DNA from: Verrucomicrobia bacterium UBA1263
GTDB taxonomy: Bacteria; Verrucomicrobiota; Verrucomicrobiia; Limisphaerales; UBA1412
Assembly (NCBI GenBank): GCA_002308515.1
Contig: DBVN01000012.1
Location: 1-14,530, forward strand
Direction: 5' to 3'
DNA: 14,530 bases
The position numbers and the translations under genes were made by a program. Under the pieces are notes generated by a model. That model ran no database searches. It saw only the letters and a list, made by a program, of their open reading frames with translations, and was not told the origin of the DNA. Below are positions 5,249 to 12,361 of this stretch, piece by piece. Every line of letters starts with the position of its first letter. Within the stretch, counting starts at the first letter, position 1.

Positions 5249-6256
5249 ATGATGAGGTCTTATGCTTTTACATCCCAGGGACGTTTGCATTCCAAGGACT
5301 TAGAACCGTTCTTAATGCCAACGCTGCTCACTGATACGAATCTTTTTCTCTGGGTCGATATGGAAAACCCTACCCCTAATGAAACAAAATGGGTCTTGGA
5401 AGATATATTCCACTTCCACCCTCTTTCCATTGAGGACTGTATCCAGGTCAGTCCCAGTCCCAAGCTGGATGAATACATCCCCAAGGAGGGGGATCAGTTC
5501 ACCAATCCCTATCTGTTCGTGGTGCTTCACGCGGTGGACTACAGCCGTCGGGACGGCGTGTTCGACACCAGCGAAATGAACTTCTTCATCGGCAAGAACT
5601 TTATCGTTACTTTCCACTATGTCACACTGAAGGCGATCCAAAACGTGGCCGAACGCTGTGAAAGGACACGCAAGCTGCCGGTGAAAACACCGGACCATCT
5701 GGCGCACTTGCTGATGGACGCGATCGTGGAACATTACGCTCCGGCTGTGGATGAGCTGGCCAATGAAGTGGCTGTGCTGGAGGACCGGGTGCTGAACGAA
5801 GACGAGAAAAGCTCGGTGCTGAACGACATCATCAAGACCAAAAAAGAGGTCTATCACCTGAAACAGATCATTATGCCGCAGAAAGATGTGCTGTCCAAAC
5901 TGGGCCGTGGCGATTACCCTCTGATCAAATCCAATTTACTCCCCTACTATCGAGACGTTTACGACCATCTTTCCCACATCAATGATATTGCCACCAGCTA
6001 CACAGACAACCTGACCAACATCCTGCAAGTGTACCTGAACATGAGCAGCAACCGCACCAGCGAAGTCATCAAAGTGCTGACGCTGTTCACGATCCTGACT
6101 ACACCCACTATTCTGATCGGCGGCTGGTACGGGATGAATCTGGACTTTTGGGAGTTCGGTGACGATCCCACCTGGAACCGATGCTGGGTCTGGGCCATCA
6201 ATATCATCAGCACCTGTCTGATCTTCCTCTACATCAAAAAGAAAGAATGGCTCTGA
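5249..6256 (+). CDS. corA: CorA-family magnesium/divalent cation transporter
   Basis: This 335-residue protein has CorA architecture: a large soluble N-terminal domain (1-270) with the long helical stretch from HLLMDAIVEHYAPAVDELANEV to about residue 270, and two C-terminal membrane segments (about 273-293 and 308-328). The signature YGMN is intact at 294-297, directly after the first membrane helix, and the basic C-terminal tail KKKEWL is typical. CorA proteins form pentameric channels for Mg2+ (also Co2+ and Ni2+; some relatives export Zn2+) in the inner membrane. Family and topology are clear; the exact ion cannot be told from sequence. It is the first gene of an operon, and its last codons overlap the start of the histidine kinase by 10 bp. 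A second ATG at 5252 is an alternative start. Confidence 0.93.
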   Translation: MMRSYAFTSQGRLHSKDLEPFLMPTLLTDTNLFLWVDMENPTPNETKWVLEDIFHFHPLSIEDCIQVSPSPKLDEYIPKEGDQFTNPYLFVVLHAVDYSRRDGVFDTSEMNFFIGKNFIVTFHYVTLKAIQNVAERCERTRKLPVKTPDHLAHLLMDAIVEHYAPAVDELANEVAVLEDRVLNEDEKSSVLNDIIKTKKEVYHLKQIIMPQKDVLSKLGRGDYPLIKSNLLPYYRDVYDHLSHINDIATSYTDNLTNILQVYLNMSSNRTSEVIKVLTLFTILTTPTILIGGWYGMNLDFWEFGDDPTWNRCWVWAINIISTCLIFLYIKKKEWL

Positions 6257-7602
6257 AATCGGATACAGAGGCGAAACGCCGTCAGCGGGAAAGAATGCGC
6301 TTTTTGGATAAGGCTCTGGGCAATCTGGAGTGTCTGCCGACCGAAGAACTGCAGGTGGTCATCCAGCGTCTGGCACGGGAGCGTTCCTTTTTTGAAATGC
6401 TGTTCAACACGATCGAAGATGGTGTTGTCGTCACAAACCTCTCCGGCGGTATCCTTTATCTGAACGCGGCGGTCGAGAACCTTCTGGGTATCCCCGAAAA
6501 TATAGACGAATCCCATGAGATACGGCGTTATCTGCCCGATTTGAACTGGAACGATCTGGCAAAAGCGGCCGCGGACAGCGAAGGTGTTTTCCAGCGCCAT
6601 GAGTTCGAGATCTCTTATCCGGTGCAGCGGTTTATCCGTCTGGAGGTGGCGCATCTGCCTAATGTAAAAGATGATGAAGACCGCATCATCCTGATACTGC
6701 ATGATGTGACCCAAACCCGGAAAGAAACTTTTAAAGCCATGGAAAGCGAACGGGTAGCCGCTCTGACCCTGCTGGCAGCCAGTGTCGCCCATGAAATCGG
6801 CAATCCGCTGAACGCTCTCAGCATCCATTTACAGCTCATGTCCAGAGAGCTGCGTAAACTGGAAACCTCTTTGACTCCTCAAACGGACGCGCTGGAAACC
6901 TCTACATTGACTTCCTCTTTCCTCCGCAAGAAGAAAAAGACCGCTCCCAGTGCCCCAACCGAAGAACAAAAAGGCTCGATCGGTAAACTGGATTCGTATC
7001 TGAAAATCGCACGCGGTGAGATCGCCCGGCTGGATTACATCACCACGCAATTTCTCCAAGCCATGCGGAATACTCCTCCCAAGCCAAAAATGGCTCTGCT
7101 GAACGATGTGGTCAAGGATGTAGCGGAACTGATGCGGCCGGAGATCGAAAACCGTCAGATCCTGGTGGAACTGGATCTTCAGGAAGATCTGACGCTGGCC
7201 AACATGGATGTGGAGCAGATGAAGCAGGTTCTGGTAAACCTGATCAAAAACGCGATCCAGGCAATGGCCAATGGAGGCCGTCTGCTGCTGAAAACGAATC
7301 AAAACGTGCATTGGATCTGGGTCTGCATCAGCGACACCGGGCCGGGAATGTCCCAGGCACAGCTGAAAAACCTTTTTACCCCCTTCTTTACCACTCGCGA
7401 AAAAGGTTCCGGACTGGGACTGATGATCGTTCAGCGTATCGTGCGCGCGCATAAAGGACGCATCGAGGTGGAAAGTCAGCCCGGACGCGGCACCGAATTC
7501 CGGATCTTTCTGCCGCTGCAGGAACCGGAACCGCATCTGCTGAATCCGGTCAATGATCCCGAACCCAGGAAAAACGACACCCCGGAAGCCCAGGAGCTAT
7601 AG
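6247..7602 (+). CDS. NtrB-like PAS sensor histidine kinase (cytoplasmic)
   Basis: With the ATG at 6247 the protein has 451 residues and no membrane segment, so it senses a cytoplasmic signal. A PAS domain covers about 49-160 (FFEMLFNTIEDGVVVTNLSG, then VTQTRK at its end). The DHp domain has H-box ASVAHEIGNPLNALS with phosphoacceptor His182. The HATPase domain has the N-box NLIKNAIQAM (331-340), G1 DTGPGM (363-368), F-box LFTPFFTT and G2 GSGLGL (387-392). The HEIGNPLN box is of the NtrB/HydH class. An unusual hydrophilic insert rich in Lys, Ser and Thr (around FLRKKKKTAPSAP) separates the two DHp helices. The frame is open to 6181 within corA; the start at 6247 overlaps corA by only 10 bp and is preferred, and an ATG at 6295 with GGGAAAG before it is a further option. 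The cognate regulator begins six bases after its stop. Confidence 0.92.
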   Translation: MALKSDTEAKRRQRERMRFLDKALGNLECLPTEELQVVIQRLARERSFFEMLFNTIEDGVVVTNLSGGILYLNAAVENLLGIPENIDESHEIRRYLPDLNWNDLAKAAADSEGVFQRHEFEISYPVQRFIRLEVAHLPNVKDDEDRIILILHDVTQTRKETFKAMESERVAALTLLAASVAHEIGNPLNALSIHLQLMSRELRKLETSLTPQTDALETSTLTSSFLRKKKKTAPSAPTEEQKGSIGKLDSYLKIARGEIARLDYITTQFLQAMRNTPPKPKMALLNDVVKDVAELMRPEIENRQILVELDLQEDLTLANMDVEQMKQVLVNLIKNAIQAMANGGRLLLKTNQNVHWIWVCISDTGPGMSQAQLKNLFTPFFTTREKGSGLGLMIVQRIVRAHKGRIEVESQPGRGTEFRIFLPLQEPEPHLLNPVNDPEPRKNDTPEAQEL

Positions 7603-7608
7603 TAATAT

Positions 7609-9030
7609 ATGAGTCTGCCATTATTATTGATCGTTGATGACGAACGCACGACCCGCGAAGGATTGAACGCGGCACTGGAAGATCATTTTGATATTTACCT
7701 GGCGCAGGATCTGAAGTCCGCCATCCGTCTGGTGGAAGAAGAAAATTTCGATGTGATCCTGACAGATCTGCGGATGTCCGGCAAGGAGGATGGATTCGAC
7801 CTGATCCGCCGCGCCAAAAGCCGTCCCCATCCGCCCGTCTGCATTCTGATGACCGCCTACGGTTCGGAAGATGTAGCCGTGGACGCGATGAAACAGGGAG
7901 CCGATGATTACATTTCCAAGGGAAGAATGCAGATCGATGAACTGGAAATGCGCATCGCCCGCGCCCTGAAACACCGTAAACTGGAGGAAGAGAATTCTAC
8001 CCTGCACCGCCAGCTGAGCAACCGGTTCGGTCTGGAAAATGTGGTGGGAGAATCCCCCGCGATCCATAAGATACTGGAAATAGTCAATCAGGTGGCTCCC
8101 AGCAAAGCGACTGTTCTGCTGAGGGGCGAAAGCGGTACCGGCAAGGAGGTCATCGCCAAAGCCATCCATCAGCTCAGCCCCAGAGCGCGCGCCCCGATGA
8201 TCACGACTCATTGCGCCGCGCTGAACGCGAATCTGCTGGAAAGCGAACTGTTCGGTCATGAGAAAGGGGCCTTTACCGGAGCCAATGAACGCAGGATCGG
8301 CCGTTTTGAACAGGCCAACGGAGGGACTTTATTTCTGGATGAGATCGGCGAAATAGATGCCTCTATCCAGGTCAAACTGCTGAGATTCCTGGGAGAAAGG
8401 ACTTTTGAACGGGTCGGCTCTAACCGTACTCTCACCACGGACGTGCGCCTGATCGCCGCTACGAACAAAGATTTGGAAAAAATGGTGCGGGAAGGTACCT
8501 TCCGGGAAGATCTCTTTTTCCGTCTGCGAGTCGTGGAGATCGTAATCCCGCCGCTGCGTGAACGAGTCGAGGATATCCCGCTGATGGCGGCAAAGTTCCT
8601 GAGAGAATTTTCCAAGGAAAACAATAAATCGGTAACAGCACTGGATCGCTCTACACTGGAGCTGCTGCAAAAGTATCCCTGGCCGGGTAATGTCCGCGAA
8701 CTGCGCGCCTGCATGGAACATGCGGTCATCTTCTCCAGCGGAAGCTCCGTTCAGGTACGGGATCTGCCGCCCAGCATCAAGAACTGGCAGCCGGAAACGG
8801 TGATGATCGGTGCGCCGCTGATGTCTTCAACAGACTCTCGTCCGGCACAAACGACCGCTCAACCCGCGAAGAGAGGTTCTAATTTAAGTGTTAAAGAAGC
8901 AGAAAAACAGCTTATCTTCAGAGCATTAGAAGAATGCGGAGGCAATCGCACGGCAGCCGCGCTCAAACTGGGGATCAGCCGCAGGACCCTGCACCGCAAA
9001 CTGAATGAATATCAAATGCAACATCTTTAG
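7609..9030 (+). CDS. NtrC-family sigma54-dependent response regulator
   Basis: This 473-residue protein has the full three-domain layout. The receiver (about 1-120) has the acidic pair D10/D11, phosphoacceptor D53 (ILTDLRM), Thr82 and Lys104. The AAA+ domain (about 145-375) has Walker A GESGTGKE (173-180), the sigma54-contacting loop GAFTGA (220-225), Walker B LFLDEIGE (D244, E245) and the sensor II region PWPGNVREL. A C-terminal Fis-type helix-turn-helix (about 435-470) has GGNRTAAALKLGISRRTLHRKL. All key residues are intact, so an active sigma54 activator is expected. AGGAG at the end of the kinase gene serves as its ribosome binding site. It is cotranscribed with the kinase and followed after 24 bp by the glycosyltransferase, so control of surface polysaccharide genes is possible. 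No convincing -24/-12 promoter was found in the window, so its targets are unknown. Confidence 0.95.
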   Translation: MSLPLLLIVDDERTTREGLNAALEDHFDIYLAQDLKSAIRLVEEENFDVILTDLRMSGKEDGFDLIRRAKSRPHPPVCILMTAYGSEDVAVDAMKQGADDYISKGRMQIDELEMRIARALKHRKLEEENSTLHRQLSNRFGLENVVGESPAIHKILEIVNQVAPSKATVLLRGESGTGKEVIAKAIHQLSPRARAPMITTHCAALNANLLESELFGHEKGAFTGANERRIGRFEQANGGTLFLDEIGEIDASIQVKLLRFLGERTFERVGSNRTLTTDVRLIAATNKDLEKMVREGTFREDLFFRLRVVEIVIPPLRERVEDIPLMAAKFLREFSKENNKSVTALDRSTLELLQKYPWPGNVRELRACMEHAVIFSSGSSVQVRDLPPSIKNWQPETVMIGAPLMSSTDSRPAQTTAQPAKRGSNLSVKEAEKQLIFRALEECGGNRTAAALKLGISRRTLHRKLNEYQMQHL

Positions 9031-9054
9031 AATCAAGGAAAACTAAATTATTAT

Positions 9055-10857
9055 ATGAAAACGACACAGGAATTTGTAAACGCGATCGATAGTGAAGGCG
9101 CGGTACGTTGGTGGAAACATCTGCTCATGTTCTTATTGGCTGTCTGTCTTTTCGCTTTTTACAATTTGCAGGAGTATCGGAATTTTTCCAACTCGCAAGC
9201 GATGGATATGGCGCAGCTGGCCCGCAATATCGCTCAAGGCAAAGGCTATGTGACCGATAACATCCGCATTTCCAGTATGTTCATGGTGGCAGAGCGGAAT
9301 CATGGCGATTATATGCTGAACGGGAACCATCCGGATATCGTCAATCCCCCTCTCTATCCGGTCGTTCTGGCAGGGTTAATGAAGGCCGCATCCCCGGTCA
9401 TTCCTTTGGATTACTCTCCGCGAAATGATGTTTTGCGTTTTTTCCCGGAAATGCTGATCATTTTCTTTAATCAGGCACTGCTGTTCCTGTGCGCGATCCT
9501 GACCTATTCCCTCGGCAAAAAGATGTTTGACCGGGAAGTTGGATACTTCGCGGCGATCGTCCTTATTTTGAATGATATGCTATGGAAGTTCAGCATCAGC
9601 GGTCTGCCGACTCTGTTGTCCATGCTGATCCTTTTGATCTTGTTCCGTCTGCTGTATTCTTTCCGCATCCGGAACCATACAGAGAATGTGAACGACCTGA
9701 GCAGTATCCCTTCTGTTGGATGGACTCTGGGCAAGGGATTCCTCATTGGTCTGCTGGTCGGCGCGGCCTGCCTGACTCAATACGCTCTGGGCTGGATCAT
9801 CGTGCCGGTCCTTTGGTATGTGATGCTTTCCGCCCGCAAAAGCCGCAAGACGATCGCCGGGCTCACGGTCGTGATCGTCTTTGCCTGTGTGGTCGCGCCA
9901 TGGATCACCCGCAACTTCATGGTCAGCGGGATGCCTTTCGGTCTGGCGACTTACGCCCCGGCCGCAGAAACATCCAAGTTGACAGACAATGTTCTGGAAC
10001 GAGTCGCCACAGCGGATATCCTGGCTTACTACGGACCTGAACAAAATGAATATCTGAGTAAAATGATCAATAACCTGAGCGATATTTTCCAAAATGTCGT
10101 TTCTCAGGCCAGCGGTTCCTGGCTCACAATCTGCTTTCTGGCAGGCATTTTGCTGCCATTTATCGCTAAAGGATTGAACAGTACGCGTTTTCTGCTGGTA
10201 GTCTGCATGCTGCTGAGCGCGATAGCAGAAGCCGCTACACGAACGCATCTTACCAAAGAATCACCGGGCATCAATGGAGAAAACCTGCTGGTAGTCTTTG
10301 TGCCCATGGTGTTCATCTTTGGCGCGGCGTTCATCTTCACTATGATCGAAGAGATCAACTATGAGCTGCCGTCCATCCGCAAAATGATCATCTGGGTGAC
10401 AGGAGGTTTCCTCTGTCTGCCGCTTTTTGTCACACTGCTGCCGCCAGCCGCGCAGCTGATGGCCTGGCCACCGTATCATCCCCAGAGCATCCACCGCATC
10501 AGCAATTTTTATAAGGCGGAAGAAATGTTTGCCAGTGATATGCCCTGGGCTGTCGCCTGGTACGGACATCATTCCTGTATGGGACTGCCGCTGAATCCGG
10601 AAAAAGATTTCTTCCAGATAAATGATGACATCTGTCCCATCCGGGGGTTATACTTGACACAGCTGACATTGGATCAGCGTTTTTTGACAGATTTTACTAA
10701 AGCCAGTCATAGTTGGGGCGATTTTCTGCTTCAATTTTACGGCAAAGGCATGTTGACTGGAAGTTTTCCTCTTCGGAACGCTCTTAGAGATATTCTTCCA
10801 GATCAAGTATTTTTGTCTGATTGGGAGCGTTGGAGATTTTCCAACAATCAAGATTAG
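9055..10857 (+). CDS. GT-C type membrane glycosyltransferase (ArnT/PMT_2-like)
   Basis: This 600-residue polytopic membrane protein has its first membrane segment at about 21-37, followed by an acidic loop motif SQAMDMAQLARNIAQGKGY with Asp51. This is the position of the catalytic/metal-binding Asp in GT-C enzymes of the PMT/ArnT type. A further run of roughly ten hydrophobic helices extends to about residue 465, and a soluble C-terminal part of about 130 residues follows. Such enzymes transfer a sugar from a polyprenyl-phosphate donor on the outer face of the inner membrane to lipid, protein or polysaccharide. The acceptor cannot be predicted. The gene follows the response regulator after 24 bp on the same strand and precedes a beta-barrel protein and a Wzc-like kinase, which suggests a role in exopolysaccharide or surface glycan assembly. 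AAGGAA lies about 14 bases upstream of the ATG, rather far for a ribosome binding site. Confidence 0.8.
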   Translation: MKTTQEFVNAIDSEGAVRWWKHLLMFLLAVCLFAFYNLQEYRNFSNSQAMDMAQLARNIAQGKGYVTDNIRISSMFMVAERNHGDYMLNGNHPDIVNPPLYPVVLAGLMKAASPVIPLDYSPRNDVLRFFPEMLIIFFNQALLFLCAILTYSLGKKMFDREVGYFAAIVLILNDMLWKFSISGLPTLLSMLILLILFRLLYSFRIRNHTENVNDLSSIPSVGWTLGKGFLIGLLVGAACLTQYALGWIIVPVLWYVMLSARKSRKTIAGLTVVIVFACVVAPWITRNFMVSGMPFGLATYAPAAETSKLTDNVLERVATADILAYYGPEQNEYLSKMINNLSDIFQNVVSQASGSWLTICFLAGILLPFIAKGLNSTRFLLVVCMLLSAIAEAATRTHLTKESPGINGENLLVVFVPMVFIFGAAFIFTMIEEINYELPSIRKMIIWVTGGFLCLPLFVTLLPPAAQLMAWPPYHPQSIHRISNFYKAEEMFASDMPWAVAWYGHHSCMGLPLNPEKDFFQINDDICPIRGLYLTQLTLDQRFLTDFTKASHSWGDFLLQFYGKGMLTGSFPLRNALRDILPDQVFLSDWERWRFSNNQD

Positions 10858-10879
10858 TAAAATTTTTATAAAATCCCTG

Positions 10880-10908
10880 TTGACATTAAGGAGAAAATTA
10901 GAGAAAAT
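10880..10908 (+). promoter_or_regulatory. Predicted promoter upstream of the beta-barrel protein gene
   Basis: A consensus -35 TTGACA (10880-10885) is followed after 17 bases by GAAAAT (10903-10908), a 4/6 match to TATAAT. It lies in the 123-bp gap after the glycosyltransferase stop. Transcription would begin near 10915, giving a leader of about 65 bases that contains the tandem repeats described separately. Confidence 0.4.
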
Positions 10909-10933
10909 GGCTCCGGGTAACGGTGGTTGGTAA

Positions 10934-10977
10934 CAACAACAGTTTAGCAACGACAGTTTTAACAACGACAGTTTTTG
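10934..10977 (+). repeat. Three tandem 14-15-nt repeats before the OMP start codon
   Basis: The copies are CAACAACAGTTTAG (10934-10947), CAACGACAGTTTTAA (10948-10962) and CAACGACAGTTTTTG (10963-10977). They run directly into the start codon region of the beta-barrel gene (ATG at 10981). No Shine-Dalgarno-like purine run lies within 15 bases of that ATG, so the CAA-rich, unstructured repeats may act as the ribosome entry or enhancer region, or be a protein-binding site. Confidence 0.75.
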
Positions 10978-10980
10978 AAT

Positions 10981-12279
10981 ATGAATAAAATTATAGCATC
11001 CGCTGGTGCAGTGGCACTGGGTTTACTTGGAATGCAAGGGGCCTATGCAGGACCCCAAGTCGAAAGCAGTGAAAAAGCATTGCCGTGGCTGAGTGCATCA
11101 TTGTCAGTTCGTGGTTTTTACGATGACAATATCAATTCCTCAAGCAGACCGTATTATAAGGATAGCTGGGGTATGCAAATCGTCCCCAGTGTTGGATTGA
11201 AATATCAAGACGATGCGACACTTGCCAGTGCCCGCTATGAGTACGGATACACCTGGTACGCTGACCGCAAACCGCATGATGATCAATCACATCTGGTCGA
11301 CGCTGTCTTTTCTCATCAGTTCAACGACAACGTGCGTGTGGATGTCTCTGACTCCTTCGCGGTCGCACAGGAAGGTTCCGTCCTTTCCGATTTCGGCGGC
11401 GCGCAGTTGATGACACGCGCTGACGGTGACAACATTCGTAACTTCGCTCAGATCCTTCTGGGTGTGAAGTATTATGAAAATCTCGGCTTCGAGATCGGTT
11501 ACCGTAATTCCCTCTGGGATTTTGATAATGATGATTACGCTTTCATCCTGAACCGTATGGAGCACACACCTCATCTGGATCTGTTCTATGATCTGGACGA
11601 AATCAATCGCTTCTTCATCGGTTATGAGATGAACTATTCCGATTACAGTGGATCCGGACAAAGAACCCTGTTTGATAAGTATGGCTTCCCTACTGGAACA
11701 TACGAGAGCGATCTCTATGACCGCATGAGCCATGCCGGTTATCTCGGTTATCGTCTGACTCTGAGTGAAGGTCTTGACTGGACAACTCGCGCTGGTGCTC
11801 AGTACACCTACTTCGAGAATGTTAAAGATTATAAGAAGACCTATGCGGATCTCGGTTTAGAGAGAGATACCACTAATCCGTTTGTGGAAAGCACATTGAC
11901 TTGGAATTACCTGGAAAATTGCTCCGCTCAGGTGGGTGTTCGCCACGCGATCGCCGCTTCCCAGTGGGGCGCCATGGACTCTGAAGTCACGACCGTTTAC
12001 GCCAGTGTCCGTCATCAGATCATTGACAGACTGGAAGGCGCGATCACGGGTCTGTATCAGCACTCCTCTTACGGCAAGTCTCCGAGTGGTGTAAACGACA
12101 ACGCGCGTGATGACTACTACAGCGTTGGTCCTTCCCTGTCTTTCAGAATCACGGGAATGGATTCTCCTGTAGGCGCGTTTGTGGATGCCAGCTACTCTTA
12201 TGATGATTTGGTATCCAACATCAGCAATCGCTCCTACAATCGTAATCGCGTGACCCTCGGTCTGCGTGCTACCTACTAA
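10981..12279 (+). CDS. Outer membrane beta-barrel protein (BBP2-like), EPS locus
   Basis: The protein has 432 residues from the ATG at 10981 (a TTG at 10975 would add two). It starts with a clear signal peptide, MNKIIASAGAVALGLLGMQG, ending AYA before GPQ. The mature part is a long series of alternating amphipathic strands rich in Tyr, Asp and Asn (SASLSVRGFYDDNIN, ASARYEYGYTWYADR, FEIGYRNSLWDF, RFFIGYEMNYSDY, and so on). It ends RVTLGLRATY with a terminal aromatic residue, the usual recognition signal for the outer-membrane assembly machinery. The early YDDNI motif is typical of putative beta-barrel porin 2 family proteins found in exopolysaccharide and PEP-CTERM-type loci, where they may act as glycan export pores. 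That role is inferred from position between a glycosyltransferase and a Wzc-like protein. It has its own candidate promoter and an intrinsic terminator after it. Confidence 0.85.
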   Translation: MNKIIASAGAVALGLLGMQGAYAGPQVESSEKALPWLSASLSVRGFYDDNINSSSRPYYKDSWGMQIVPSVGLKYQDDATLASARYEYGYTWYADRKPHDDQSHLVDAVFSHQFNDNVRVDVSDSFAVAQEGSVLSDFGGAQLMTRADGDNIRNFAQILLGVKYYENLGFEIGYRNSLWDFDNDDYAFILNRMEHTPHLDLFYDLDEINRFFIGYEMNYSDYSGSGQRTLFDKYGFPTGTYESDLYDRMSHAGYLGYRLTLSEGLDWTTRAGAQYTYFENVKDYKKTYADLGLERDTTNPFVESTLTWNYLENCSAQVGVRHAIAASQWGAMDSEVTTVYASVRHQIIDRLEGAITGLYQHSSYGKSPSGVNDNARDDYYSVGPSLSFRITGMDSPVGAFVDASYSYDDLVSNISNRSYNRNRVTLGLRATY

Positions 12280-12320
12280 GATTGGAGAGCTTAAATACGA
12301 AATAGTATAGAACTTGAACA

Positions 12321-12356
12321 AGAGGCTGGAGCAAGTTATCTGGCCTCTTTTTTTTT
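12321..12356 (+). terminator. Intrinsic terminator between OMP and Wzc-like genes
   Basis: A 10-bp stem (AGAGGCTGGA at 12321-12330 with TCTGGCCTCT at 12339-12348, two G-T wobbles) with an 8-nt loop is followed by a run of nine Ts (12348-12356). It is 42 bases after the beta-barrel stop. The T-run ends only five bases before the ATG of the Wzc-like gene, so it overlaps that gene's ribosome binding region and acts either as a partial terminator (setting the ratio of the two proteins) or as a controlled one. Confidence 0.8.
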
Positions 12357-12361
12357 AGAAG

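Noticed and set aside
6181..6246. Earlier start of the histidine kinase inside corA
   Set aside because: It would overlap corA by 76 bp, with the added residues read out of frame from conserved corA membrane-helix sequence; the ATG at 6247 gives a 10-bp overlap.
6829..7536. Long minus-strand open frame opposite the histidine kinase
   Set aside because: A shadow of the conserved kinase; the His/Gln-rich translation is typical of antisense reading of coding DNA.
10908..10930. Sigma54 (-24/-12) promoter before the beta-barrel gene
   Set aside because: A TGGCTCC resembles a -24 element, but no TTGC-like -12 element is found at the required spacing.
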